A stretch of 64,000 bases of DNA from Pseudaquabacterium terrae (lineage in GTDB: Bacteria; Pseudomonadota; Gammaproteobacteria; Burkholderiales; Burkholderiaceae_C), in contig NZ_JABRWJ010000002.1 in the NCBI RefSeq assembly GCF_013266755.1, positions 744,001-808,000 of the forward strand, written 5' to 3'. Within the stretch, counting starts at the first letter, position 1; the number at the start of each line of letters is the position of its first letter. The notes below the pieces were generated by a model. It was not told the origin of the DNA. It made no database searches and saw nothing but the letters and a program-made list of their open reading frames with translations. Positions 24,114 through 32,911 of the stretch are shown in pieces. Made by a program: the position numbers and the translations under genes.

Positions 24114-25651
24114 ACGATGTCGCTCCACACCGAGATCTGCTTTGTCGACAAAGGCGACGCCGGGCGCGTTTCGAGGAACAGCCGCTGCAGCAGGTTGCGC
24201 GCGGCGCGGCGCCGATAGTTGTCGCTGGCGCGCAGGTCGGAGAGCGGCGTGTAGTCGCTGTCCAACGCGGCCATCGCGGCCTGCAGCGTCGCCTCGTTCC
24301 ATGCGTGACCACGCAAAGCCGCCTCCGCGCCCTTTGCACGTTTGACGATCGCTGCCATGCCGCCGAAGGCGAAGCGCGCGTCGCGCACGATCTCACCGTC
24401 GAGCTGCAGCCACAGTCCGCAGGCCAGCCCCGAGATGTCGCTGTCGTAGCGCTTGCTGAGCTTGTAAGCGCGCAACACCTGACTTGCGCGCGGCAGCGGC
24501 ACGCGCAGCGCCTGCACGAATTCACCGGGCTCGAGCCGGTTCTTCATGTAGTCGACGTAGAAGTCCTCGAGCGGCATCTCGCGCACTGCCTCGCCATGTC
24601 GCAGCACGATCGAAGCACCGAGTGCGATCAGCACCGGCGCCGAGTCGCCGATCGGCGAGCCGTTGGCGATGTTGCCGCCCATCGTGCCGGCATGGCGGAT
24701 CGGCGGCGAGGCGAAGCGCAGGTGCATTTCGCGCACGGCAGGCCAATGGCGACTCAGTGCGGACCAGGCGTCTTCGAGCGATGCGCCGGCGCCGATCTCC
24801 AGCATGCCGTCGACTTCGCCAATGGCCTTCAACTCGGCCACCTCGCCGATGTACAGGATCTCGCCCAGGTCGCGGAACTGCTTGTTGACCCACAGGCCGA
24901 TGTCGGTGCAGCCGGCGAGCAGGCGCGCCTCGGGCTTCGCGGCGCGCAGCGCAGCGAAATCGGCCAGCGTGCGCGGCGCGCGGAAGTCCGGGCGCCGCAG
25001 CGGCGGCTCGTTGCGCAGCGAACGCAGCGCGGCCGCGATCGGTGCTTCGTCGATGCGCTGCACAGGCAGCTCGAACATGCGCTGCCCGGCGTCGAGGATC
25101 GGCCGGTAGCCCGTGCAGCGGCACAGGTTGCCGGACAGCTCGTCCGCCAGTTCCTGGCGCGTCGGCTGCGTGCCGAGCGCCTGGTGGCGCTCGTAGCAGG
25201 CGGTCATCGACATCACGAAGCCGGGGGTGCAGAAACCGCACTGCGAGCCGTGGCAATCGACCATCGCCTGCTGCACCGGATGCAGCACCGCGGCCGCGGC
25301 GGGCTGCTGCGGATCGGTCTTTGCCAGGTCCTCAACCGTCATCAGTGCCTTGCCGTCGAGCACCGGCACGAACTGGATGCAGGCGTTGACCGTCTGCCAC
25401 GCGATGTGCTCGCCGTGCAGCTCGCCGACCATCACGGTGCAGGCACCGCAATCGCCCTCGTTGCAACCCTCCTTGGTGCCGGTGCAGTGCGCGTCTTCGC
25501 GCAGCCAGTTCAGCACGGTGCGGGTGGGGGACACGTCGTCCAGCGAGACGATCTCGCCGCGGTGGAAGAAGCGCACCGGGCGCACCGTGTCCGGTGTCGC
25601 GGCCGGTCCGCCGCCGGAGGCGCTGGGAGCGCTGGTGTGTGCTTGGGACAT
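24110..25651 (-). CDS. xdhA: Xanthine dehydrogenase small subunit XdhA (2Fe-2S and FAD)
   Basis: A 513-residue electron-transfer subunit. The N-terminal plant-type 2Fe-2S cluster uses Cys63, Cys68, Cys71 and Cys91. The second 2Fe-2S domain uses Cys138, Cys141, Cys177 and Cys179 (GSQCGFCTPG and NLCRCTGYRPI). The FAD domain has LLAGCTDIG (about 244-252) and HAGTMGGNIANGSPIGDSAP (320-339). It passes electrons from Moco to NAD+. The N-terminus has about 20 extra low-complexity residues before TVRPVRFF. First gene of xdhABC, divergent from a LysR regulator. Confidence 0.96.
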   Translation of the reverse strand: MSQAHTSAPSASGGGPAATPDTVRPVRFFHRGEIVSLDDVSPTRTVLNWLREDAHCTGTKEGCNEGDCGACTVMVGELHGEHIAWQTVNACIQFVPVLDGKALMTVEDLAKTDPQQPAAAAVLHPVQQAMVDCHGSQCGFCTPGFVMSMTACYERHQALGTQPTRQELADELSGNLCRCTGYRPILDAGQRMFELPVQRIDEAPIAAALRSLRNEPPLRRPDFRAPRTLADFAALRAAKPEARLLAGCTDIGLWVNKQFRDLGEILYIGEVAELKAIGEVDGMLEIGAGASLEDAWSALSRHWPAVREMHLRFASPPIRHAGTMGGNIANGSPIGDSAPVLIALGASIVLRHGEAVREMPLEDFYVDYMKNRLEPGEFVQALRVPLPRASQVLRAYKLSKRYDSDISGLACGLWLQLDGEIVRDARFAFGGMAAIVKRAKGAEAALRGHAWNEATLQAAMAALDSDYTPLSDLRASDNYRRRAARNLLQRLFLETRPASPLSTKQISVWSDIV

Positions 25652-25721
25652 ACCCGTAACTTAGCTTCTGATCGCCGGCTGTGTATACGATCGCGCTTAT
25701 AACTCCTATTGAAATGCTCGT
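25652..25721. promoter_or_regulatory. Divergent xdhA/LysR control region
   Basis: This 70-bp gap is markedly AT-richer than its surroundings. It holds TATAC and TTATAA flanking GATCGCGC (25684-25702). TTATAA can serve as -10 for the LysR gene, whose ATG is at 25722. The flanking AT-rich half-sites look like a LysR-type operator, which would let one protein control both directions. No exact repeat can be shown. Confidence 0.45.
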
Positions 25722-26678
25722 ATGGCACGCGGCGCTGCGTTCGACAAGATCGAGTTGTCTCTCGTCAGGGTCTTTCACACCGTGATCACCGAACGCAGCG
25801 TATCGCGTGCCGCCTTGCGGCTCGCGACCAGCCAACCGGCCGTGTCGGCCCAATTGAAGCGCTTGCGGGCGTTGACCGGTGACCCGTTGCTGGTGCGCAG
25901 CGGCACCGGCATGGCGCCCACCACCGTCGCGCTGTCGCTGCTGCCGGCCGCTGCGCAGATCCTGCAGGGCGCGCAGGCGCTGTTCGGCGGCCACTCGCCG
26001 GCGCAGGGCTTCGCGCCCGAGCATGCCGAGCAGACCTTCCGCATCGCCGCCAGCGACTACCTCGATCCGCTGTTCCTGCCCGAGCTGGTGTCGCGTGTGA
26101 AGACGCAGGCGCCGAACGTGCATCTCGACCTGCTGCCACTGACGCGCGACTTCGACTACCGCGGCCATCTGGCGCGCGGTGAGGTCGACGTCGTGATCGG
26201 CAACTGGCTGCAGCCGCCGGCGGAACTGCATCTGGGCCGGCTGATCAGCGACGAGATCGTCTGCCTTGTCGCGCAGGATCATCCTGCCGTGCGCAGCCCG
26301 CGCAGCTGGACGCTCGAGCGCTATCTGGCAAGCGAGCACATTGCGCCGACGCCGCTGCATGCCGGCGGCCGCGGTGTCGTCGAGGAGCATCTGCAGGCCG
26401 CGGGCCTCGAACGGAACATTGCCGTGCGCACGCCGCACTTCGGCCTCGCGCCGGCGATGGTCGCGCGCACCCACCTCGTGCTGACCACCGGCCGCCAGTT
26501 CTGCGCCCGCTATGTCGGCATCCTGCCGGTGCGCATCGTGCGCTGCCCGGTCGACTTCCCGCCGCTGACCTACTACCAGCTGTGGCACGACCTGACGCAC
26601 GCGTCGGCGGCCATCCGCTGGCTGCGCGAGCAGGTGCGCGACGTCGCGCGTGGTTTGTCCGAAGGGGGCCGCGCATGA
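25722..26678 (+). CDS. LysR-family regulator, probable controller of purine genes
   Basis: A 318-residue LysR protein. The HTH lies at about residues 9-68 (IELSLVRVFHTVITERSVSRAA, then LATSQPAVSAQLKRLRALTG). The effector domain begins at FRIAASDYLDPLFLPELV, a pattern of the NodD/NahR/PcaR-like subgroup. It sits between xdhABC (divergent) and guanine deaminase (same strand, 86 bp downstream). The context strongly suggests that it senses a purine and regulates both. The effector itself is not shown by the sequence. Confidence 0.93.
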   Translation: MARGAAFDKIELSLVRVFHTVITERSVSRAALRLATSQPAVSAQLKRLRALTGDPLLVRSGTGMAPTTVALSLLPAAAQILQGAQALFGGHSPAQGFAPEHAEQTFRIAASDYLDPLFLPELVSRVKTQAPNVHLDLLPLTRDFDYRGHLARGEVDVVIGNWLQPPAELHLGRLISDEIVCLVAQDHPAVRSPRSWTLERYLASEHIAPTPLHAGGRGVVEEHLQAAGLERNIAVRTPHFGLAPAMVARTHLVLTTGRQFCARYVGILPVRIVRCPVDFPPLTYYQLWHDLTHASAAIRWLREQVRDVARGLSEGGRA

Positions 26679-26719
26679 CGGCGGGCCGAGCGCCGGGCCG
26701 CTCCCAAGCCGGCCCGCAT

Positions 26720-26759
26720 CCCCTCGGGGGATCGGCCGATGTACTCATCGGACGAGGGG
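26720..26759 (+). promoter_or_regulatory. Leader hairpin that pairs with the guanine deaminase ribosome-binding site
   Basis: CCCCTC (26720-26725) can pair with GAGGGG (26754-26759), and inside it CCGATG (26736-26741) pairs with CATCGG (26746-26751) around the tetraloop TACT. GAGGGG is the only good Shine-Dalgarno for ATG 26765, so the stem would mask it. This could be a translational switch or merely a stable leader. Confidence 0.45.
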
Positions 26760-26764
26760 CTGAC

Positions 26765-28063
26765 ATGACATCTGTCAAGACGGCGGTTCGCGCGGACCTG
26801 CTCGATTTCACTGCCGATCCCGGCCTCGCCGACCTGAACAGTCCGGCGGTGCGTTTCCGCCCCGACCACTGGCTGCTGACCGACGAGCGCGGCCGCATCG
26901 CCGCGGTGCAGCCGCACGAACCGGGCGACGATTTCCTGAAGCTCGATCGCCGCGGCCAGCTGCTGCTGCCGGGCTTCATCGACACCCATGTGCACTGCCC
27001 GCAGATCGACGTGATCGCATCGTGGGGCGCGCAGCTGCTCGACTGGCTCGAGACCTACACCTTCCCGGCCGAAGCGCGCCATGCGGAACCCGAGTACGCC
27101 GCCGCCGGCGCGAAGCTCTTCCTCGATGCGCTGCTGTCGCACGGCACCACCTCCGCGGTGGTCTTCCCGACCGTGCACCGCAGCGCCACCGAGGCGCTCT
27201 TCGACGCCTCGACGCAGCGCGGCATGCGCATCATCGCCGGCAAGGTGCTGATGGACCGCCATGCGCCGGACAACCTGCGCGACGACGTCGACGGTTCCGA
27301 GATGGAGTGCCGCGCGCTGATCAAGGATTGGCACGGCCGCGGCCGCATCGCGTACGCGCTGACGCCGCGTTTCGCCGCCACCAGCAGCGACGCGCAGCTG
27401 GCGATGGCCGGCCGCTTGCTCGCGGAACACCCGGGCGTCTACATGCAGACGCACGTCGCCGAGAACCCGGCCGAGGTGCGCTGGATCGCCGAGTTGTTCC
27501 CGAGCTCGCGCAGCTACCTGGATGTCTATGCAAGCCACGGCTTGTTGACCGAACGGTCGGTGCTGGCACACGGCATCTGGCTGGACGACCTCGATCGCGC
27601 GCTGCTGCACGACAGCGGCGCGCAGATCGCGCACTGCCCCTCGTCGAACCTGTTCCTCGGCAGCGGCCTGTTCGGCTGGCGCGAGGCGCGGGAGGCGGGC
27701 TTCAACGTCAGCCTGGGCAGCGACGTCGGCGGCGGTACCTCGCTGTCGATGCACCGGACGATGGCCGACGGCTACAAGGTGCAGGCGCTGGCCGGCACCA
27801 AGCTCTCGGCCTGGGCGCTGCTGCATGCGGCGACCCGTGCGGCGGCCGTGGCCTTGCGGCTGCCGCACGAAATCGGATTCCTCGAACCCGGCTGCGCGGC
27901 CGATTTCTGCGTCTGGGACTGGGCCGTCGGCTCGGTCGCCGAACGCCGGCACAGCGTGGCGCGGGAGTTGCATGAGAAGGTCTTCGCCTGGATCACGCTG
28001 GGCGACGAACGCAATCTGGTCGAGAGCTGGGTCGGCGGCCTGCGCCGCTACCAACGTATCTGA
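26765..28063 (+). CDS. guaD: Guanine deaminase
   Basis: A 432-residue amidohydrolase converting guanine to xanthine, the substrate of XdhAB. Metal ligands: FIDTHVHCPQ (HxH, about residues 75-84), the conserved QTHVAEN histidine, HGIWLDD, and LGSDVGGGTS with the catalytic aspartate. AHCPSSNLFLGSGLF is the guanine-deaminase signature. ATG 26765 (MTSVKTAVRA) fits the family N-terminus; an upstream in-frame ATG at 26675 would overlap the LysR gene and add poorly conserved residues. Followed by the ABC transporter genes after 51 bases. Confidence 0.94.
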   Translation: MTSVKTAVRADLLDFTADPGLADLNSPAVRFRPDHWLLTDERGRIAAVQPHEPGDDFLKLDRRGQLLLPGFIDTHVHCPQIDVIASWGAQLLDWLETYTFPAEARHAEPEYAAAGAKLFLDALLSHGTTSAVVFPTVHRSATEALFDASTQRGMRIIAGKVLMDRHAPDNLRDDVDGSEMECRALIKDWHGRGRIAYALTPRFAATSSDAQLAMAGRLLAEHPGVYMQTHVAENPAEVRWIAELFPSSRSYLDVYASHGLLTERSVLAHGIWLDDLDRALLHDSGAQIAHCPSSNLFLGSGLFGWREAREAGFNVSLGSDVGGGTSLSMHRTMADGYKVQALAGTKLSAWALLHAATRAAAVALRLPHEIGFLEPGCAADFCVWDWAVGSVAERRHSVARELHEKVFAWITLGDERNLVESWVGGLRRYQRI

Positions 28064-28114
28064 CCTGGATCGCGGGGCGCAAGACCTCGGAAGATCATTG
28101 CCAGGAGACAACCC

Positions 28115-29692
28115 ATGCTGCGACTCGAACTCGCGGGCATCACGAAGCAGTACCCCGCGGTGCGGGCGAACGACGACGTGTGCTTGCGCGTCGCCCCCGG
28201 CCAGATTCACGCCGTGCTCGGCGAGAACGGCGCCGGCAAGTCGACGCTGATGAAGATCATCTACGGCGCGGTGCAGCCCGATGCCGGAGAGGTGCGCTGG
28301 AACGGCCAGCCGGTGCGCATTGCCAACCCGCAACAGGCGCGGCAGCTGGGCATCGCGATGGTGTTCCAGCACTTCTCGCTCTTCGATACCTTGAGTGCGG
28401 CCGAGAACATCTGGCTCGGCCTCGACAAGTCGCTGCCGCTGCCGCAGGTGACCGAGCGCATCCGCGGCGTCTCGAAGGACTACGGCATCGAGGTCGACCC
28501 GCTGCGCCCGGTGCACACGCTGTCGGTCGGCGAACGCCAGCGCGTCGAGATCGTGCGGGCGCTGCTGACGAACCCGCAGCTGCTGATCCTCGACGAGCCG
28601 ACTTCGGTGCTGACGCCGCAGGCGGTGCAGACGCTGTTCGTCACGCTGCGCCAGTTGGCGAAGGAGGGCTGCTCGATCCTCTACATCAGCCACAAGCTCG
28701 ACGAGATCCGCGAGCTCTGCCACCACTGCACGGTGATGCGGGGCGGCAAGGTCACTGGCGAGGTCGATCCGACCCAGCAGACCAATGCCAGCCTGTCGCG
28801 GCTGATGATCGGCGCCGAGCCGCCCGAGCTCGCGCACCGGCCGGCCAATCCGGGCGGCATCGCGCTCGAGGTGAAGAACCTGTCGCTGGCCAAGGGCGGG
28901 CCTTTCGGCCGCACGCTCGACGGCATCGGCTTCCAGGTGCGCGCCGGCGAGATCGTCGGCATCGCGGGCGTCTCGGGCAACGGCCAGCAGGAGCTGATGG
29001 CCGCACTGTCGGGCGAGGACACGCGGGCGACGCCGGGCACGATCACCTTGTTCGGCACCGACATCGCGAGCGCGTCGCCGCGCAAGCGCCGCCGTCTGGG
29101 CCTGAACTTCGTGCCCGAGGAGCGCCTGGGCCGCGGTGCGGTGCCGACGATGTCGCTGGCCGAGAACACGCTGCTGACGCGCACCGAGGCGATCGGCACC
29201 GGCGGCTGGTTGCGCACCGGCGCGGTCAAGGCCATGGCCGAGGACCTGATCCGCCGCTTCAACGTCAAGGCCGGCGGCGCGGGCGCGGCGGCGAAGAGCC
29301 TCTCGGGCGGCAACCTGCAGAAGTTCATCGTCGGCCGCGAGATCGATGCGAAGCCGAAGCTCTTGATCGTCTCGCAGCCGACCTGGGGTGTCGACGTCGG
29401 CGCCGCGGCCTTCATCCGCGGCGAATTGCTGCGGCTGCGCGACGAAGGCTGCGCGCTGCTGATCGTCAGCGAGGAGCTCGACGAGCTGTTCGAGATCAGC
29501 GACCGGCTGCTGGTGATCGCGCAAGGCAAGGTTTCGCCGAGCATCCCGGTCGCCGAGGCGACGGTCGAGATGATCGGACAGTGGATGTCGGGGCTGTGGG
29601 ACGAGCCCCCACCGCCGACCGATGCCGACGGTGCCAGCAGCGCCGTGGTCCACCCGTTTCCCGCGCCGGTGAGGAGTGCCCGCCATGCTTAA
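28115..29692 (+). CDS. Nucleoside/purine-type ABC transporter, duplicated ATPase (NupO-like)
   Basis: A 525-residue protein with two fused ATPase halves, as in the BMP/NupNOPQ and ribose families. Half 1: Walker A GENGAGKST (about 36-44), signature LSVGERQRVE, Walker B LLILDEPTSVLTP. Half 2: degenerate Walker A GVSGNGQQELMAALSG, signature LSGGNLQKFIVGRE, Walker B LLIVSQPTWGVDVGAA with glutamate replaced by glutamine, a normal feature of the inactive half. GGAGA precedes the ATG. It powers uptake through the two permeases encoded next. Its 3' end overlaps the first permease gene by eight bases. Confidence 0.94.
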   Translation: MLRLELAGITKQYPAVRANDDVCLRVAPGQIHAVLGENGAGKSTLMKIIYGAVQPDAGEVRWNGQPVRIANPQQARQLGIAMVFQHFSLFDTLSAAENIWLGLDKSLPLPQVTERIRGVSKDYGIEVDPLRPVHTLSVGERQRVEIVRALLTNPQLLILDEPTSVLTPQAVQTLFVTLRQLAKEGCSILYISHKLDEIRELCHHCTVMRGGKVTGEVDPTQQTNASLSRLMIGAEPPELAHRPANPGGIALEVKNLSLAKGGPFGRTLDGIGFQVRAGEIVGIAGVSGNGQQELMAALSGEDTRATPGTITLFGTDIASASPRKRRRLGLNFVPEERLGRGAVPTMSLAENTLLTRTEAIGTGGWLRTGAVKAMAEDLIRRFNVKAGGAGAAAKSLSGGNLQKFIVGREIDAKPKLLIVSQPTWGVDVGAAAFIRGELLRLRDEGCALLIVSEELDELFEISDRLLVIAQGKVSPSIPVAEATVEMIGQWMSGLWDEPPPPTDADGASSAVVHPFPAPVRSARHA

Positions 29693-30770
29693 GCTCGAAG
29701 CCCGCCCGCAGCCTTCTGCGGCGATGTCGGTCGCCTCGCCCTTGATCGCGCTGGCGGTGACCATCGTGATCGGCGTGATCCTCTTCACTGCCCTCGGCAA
29801 GGATCCGCTGCGCGGCCTGCAGATGTTCTTCATCGAGCCGGTGAAGAATGCCTACGCGCTGAGCGAGATCGCGATCAAGGCGACGCCGCTGGCGCTGATC
29901 GCGCTGGGCCTGTCGATCTGCTATCGCTCGAACGTCTGGAACATCGGTGCCGAAGGGCAGTTCGTGCTCGGCGCGATCTTCGCCAGCGGTGTCGCGATGC
30001 AGGCAGGGCCGGACACCTCGCGGTTGATCGTCTTCGTCGTGCTCGCCGCCGGCGTGGTCGGCGGCATGGTGTGGGCCGGCATCGTCGCGCTGCTGCGCGA
30101 CCGCTTCAACGCCAACGAGATCCTCGTCAGCCTGATGCTGGTGTATGTCGCGGAGCTGCTGCTGTCGTACCTGGTCTACGGGCCGTGGAAGGATCCGAAG
30201 GGCTACAACTTCCCGCAGACGATCACCTTCGCGGCGGTGACCAAGATCCCGCGCATCGTCGACGGCTTTCGCGCCAACATCGGCGTGCTGGTGGCGCTGG
30301 GCGCGGTGGCGTTGACCTGGCTCTTGCTGTTCCGCACCTATGCGGGCTTCCAGCTGCAGGTCGGCGGGCTGGCGCCGGCGGCGGCACGTTATGCCGGGTT
30401 CTCGTCGCGGCGCACGCTGTGGCTTGCGCTTCTGCTGTCCGGTGGACTCGCGGGCCTGGCGGGCGGGCTCGAAGCGGCCGGGCCGCTCGGCCAGCTGACG
30501 CCGTATGTCCCCGTGGGCTATGGCTTCGCGGCGATCATCGTCGCCTTCGTCGGCCGGCTGCATCCGGTGGGCGTGCTGTTCGCCGCGGTGCTGATGAGCA
30601 TGTTCTACATCGGCGGCGAGCTGGCGCAATCGCGCCTCGGGCTGCCGAAGTCGATCACCGGCGTGTTCCAGGGCCTGCTGCTGTTCGCGCTGCTGGCCGC
30701 CGACACCTTGATCCACTACCGCGTGCGCTGGCAGGGCATTCGCCGCGCGCCGCAACCGGCGAGGGCCTGA
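29685..30770 (+). CDS. Nucleoside/purine-type ABC transporter permease 1 (NupP-like)
   Basis: A 361-residue inner-membrane permease with about ten helices. YRSNVWNIGAEGQFVLGAIFAS and FNANEILVSLMLVYVAELLLSYLV are hallmark segments of the BPD_transp_2 family partnered with BMP receptors. ATG 29685 (MLKLEARPQ) overlaps the ATPase 3' end; a GTG at 29676 is a weaker alternative. It pairs with the second permease three bases downstream to form the translocation path. Confidence 0.93.
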   Translation: MLKLEARPQPSAAMSVASPLIALAVTIVIGVILFTALGKDPLRGLQMFFIEPVKNAYALSEIAIKATPLALIALGLSICYRSNVWNIGAEGQFVLGAIFASGVAMQAGPDTSRLIVFVVLAAGVVGGMVWAGIVALLRDRFNANEILVSLMLVYVAELLLSYLVYGPWKDPKGYNFPQTITFAAVTKIPRIVDGFRANIGVLVALGAVALTWLLLFRTYAGFQLQVGGLAPAAARYAGFSSRRTLWLALLLSGGLAGLAGGLEAAGPLGQLTPYVPVGYGFAAIIVAFVGRLHPVGVLFAAVLMSMFYIGGELAQSRLGLPKSITGVFQGLLLFALLAADTLIHYRVRWQGIRRAPQPARA

Positions 30771-30773
30771 ACG

Positions 30774-31688
30774 ATGGAATCTCTTGCACTTCTTGTCGCC
30801 GCGACCTTGTCGGCCGGCACCGTGCTGGCGATAGCCGGCCTCGGTCTCCTGATCAACGAACGCGCCGGCGTGCTGAACCTCGGCGCCGAAGGGATGATGC
30901 TGGTCGCGGCGATTGCCGGTTTCGCGACCGCCGTGACGACCGGCAGCGACCTGATGGCCTTCGCCGCCGGCATGGGCGCCGGCGCGCTGATGGCGCTGGT
31001 CTTCGGCCTGCTGGTGATCTGGCTCAACACCAACCAGTACGCCAGCGGCCTGGCGCTGAGCCTGTTCGGCATCGGCTTCTCGGCCTTCGCGGGCATCCGC
31101 TTCACGCAGGAGAAGCTGGGGCCACGCTTCAAGTTCGAGATCCCGGGGCTGGCCGATATCCCGTTCGTCGGACCGGCGCTGTTCAAGCACCACCCGATGG
31201 TCTACATCGCGGTGATCATGACCGTCGCGCTGGCCTGGTTCCTGTACCGCTCGCGCGCCGGGCTGGTGCTGCGGGCGGTGGGCGAATCACCCGACTCCGC
31301 TCACGCGCTGGGTTATCCGGTGCGGCGCATCCGGCTGCTGGCGGTGGTGGTCGGCGGCGCGCTGTGCGGCCTGGCCGGTGCCTACGTGTCGGTGGTCTAC
31401 ACGCCGCTGTGGGTCGAGGGGATGATTGCCGGCAAGGGCTGGATCGCGCTGGCGCTGACCACCTTCGCCACCTGGCGGCCGGCGCGCATCCTGCTGGGCG
31501 CCTACCTCTTCGGCGGCGTCACGATGCTGCAGTTCCACCTGCAGGGCGAGGGGGTGCAGATCCCGAGCCAGTGGCTGTCGATGCTGCCCTACCTGGCGAC
31601 GGTGGTCGTGCTGGTGCTGATCTCGCGCAATCCGACGTGGATCCGCATCAACATGCCGGCTTCGCTCGGCAAGCCCTTTGCGCCATGA
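30774..31688 (+). CDS. Nucleoside/purine-type ABC transporter permease 2 (NupQ-like)
   Basis: A 304-residue permease of the same family as its upstream partner. It has the conserved INERAGVLNLGAEGMMLVAA stretch, LNTNQYASGLALSLFGIG, and the cytoplasmic loop LVLRAVGESPDSAHALG, which contacts the ATPase. About nine to ten helices. It forms a heterodimeric membrane domain with the upstream permease. Co-transcribed (three-base gap). Confidence 0.93.
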   Translation: MESLALLVAATLSAGTVLAIAGLGLLINERAGVLNLGAEGMMLVAAIAGFATAVTTGSDLMAFAAGMGAGALMALVFGLLVIWLNTNQYASGLALSLFGIGFSAFAGIRFTQEKLGPRFKFEIPGLADIPFVGPALFKHHPMVYIAVIMTVALAWFLYRSRAGLVLRAVGESPDSAHALGYPVRRIRLLAVVVGGALCGLAGAYVSVVYTPLWVEGMIAGKGWIALALTTFATWRPARILLGAYLFGGVTMLQFHLQGEGVQIPSQWLSMLPYLATVVVLVLISRNPTWIRINMPASLGKPFAP

Positions 31689-31749
31689 CTTGCGCACCAT
31701 GACGCGTGTCCATAATCCCCGTTCGCCCTCATCCCCAACTGGAGAAATC

Positions 31750-32904
31750 ATGACGCCGACCTCGAAGCGCACGCTCCTGAAATTTGCTGGCTGGTCCACG
31801 CTCGCAGCCACCGCGGCCCTGGTGGGTTGCGGCAAGAAGGAAGAACCGCCGGCCCCGGCAGCCAGCGCGCCGGCGGCAGCGGCCCCGGCCAAGCCCGCAC
31901 CGCTGAAGATCGCCTTCGCCTACGTCGGCCCCGTCGGCGACGGCGGCTGGACCTTCGCGCACGACAACGGGCGCAAGGCGGTCGAGAAGGAGTTCGGCGA
32001 CAAGGTGGTCACCAGCTTCGTCGAGAAGGTGCCGGAGGCGGCGGATGCCGAGCGCGTCTTCCGCGACATGGTCGGCCAGGGCAACAAGCTGATCTTCGGC
32101 ACCACCTTCGGCTACATGGAGCCGATGCTGAAGGTGGCGCCCGATGCCAAGGACGTCAAGTTCGAGCACGCCACCGGCTACAAGACGGCCGACAACCTGC
32201 GCACCTACGACTCGCGCACCTACGAAGGCGCGTACATGGCCGGCGTCATCGCCGGCAGCATGACGAAGACCAACACGCTGGGCGTCGTCGGCTCGATCCC
32301 GATCCCCGAGGTGATCCGCAACATCAACTCGTTCACGCTCGGCGCGCAGAGCGTCAACCCGAAGATCAAGACCAAGGTGGTGTGGGTCAACGAGTGGTTC
32401 AACCCGCCGAAGGAAACCGAGGCCGCCACCGCGCTGATCAACGGCGGCGCCGACGTGCTGATGCAGAACACCGATTCGGCCGCGGTGCTGAAGACCGCCG
32501 AGGAGAAGGGCAAGCGCGCCTTCGGCTGGGATTCCGACATGACCGCCTACGGCCCGAAGGCGCACCTCGGCTCGGCGATCATCAACTGGGCGCCGTACTA
32601 CATCAAGGCCACGCGGGATGCGCTGGAAGGCAAGTGGGCCACCGGCAAGGCCTGGTGGGGCGTCAAGGAAGGCGCGATCGACATGGTCTCGGTCGCCGAG
32701 GACGTGCCGGCCGAGGCCAAGGCCAAGCTCGAAACGGTCAAGTCCGGCCTGAAGGACGGCAGCTTCTCGATCTGGAAGGGACCGATCACCGACAACACCG
32801 GCAAGGTGGTGATCGAGAAGGACAAGGTCGCCGACGATGAGTTCCTCGGAGGCATCAAGTTCTACGTCAAGGGCGTCGAAGGGAAAGTCCCGGGCGACAA
32901 GTAA
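31750..32904 (+). CDS. BMP-family ABC transporter substrate-binding lipoprotein
   Basis: A 384-residue periplasmic receptor. Signal sequence with lipobox ALVGC (Cys at about residue 28), then an Ala/Pro spacer. The mature part starts KIAFAYVGPVGDGGWTFAHDNG, the BMP (purine-nucleoside-binding) signature, followed by IFGTTFGYMEPMLKVA and YEGAYMAGVIAGSMT. It delivers substrate to the NupOPQ-like transporter. ATG 31750 has GGAG seven bases upstream, and a CATAAT -10-like hexamer at 31711-31716 suggests an internal promoter giving extra receptor mRNA. Confidence 0.94.
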   Translation: MTPTSKRTLLKFAGWSTLAATAALVGCGKKEEPPAPAASAPAAAAPAKPAPLKIAFAYVGPVGDGGWTFAHDNGRKAVEKEFGDKVVTSFVEKVPEAADAERVFRDMVGQGNKLIFGTTFGYMEPMLKVAPDAKDVKFEHATGYKTADNLRTYDSRTYEGAYMAGVIAGSMTKTNTLGVVGSIPIPEVIRNINSFTLGAQSVNPKIKTKVVWVNEWFNPPKETEAATALINGGADVLMQNTDSAAVLKTAEEKGKRAFGWDSDMTAYGPKAHLGSAIINWAPYYIKATRDALEGKWATGKAWWGVKEGAIDMVSVAEDVPAEAKAKLETVKSGLKDGSFSIWKGPITDNTGKVVIEKDKVADDEFLGGIKFYVKGVEGKVPGDK

Positions 32905-32911
32905 GCCGGCC

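Noticed and set aside
22179-24218. Plus-strand open frame opposite xdhB
   Set aside because: His/Arg/Val-rich shadow; xdhB on the other strand has all molybdenum-cofactor motifs.
26573-29833. Long minus-strand open frame across guanine deaminase and ABC ATPase
   Set aside because: Both sense genes carry complete family motifs; the antisense product has none.
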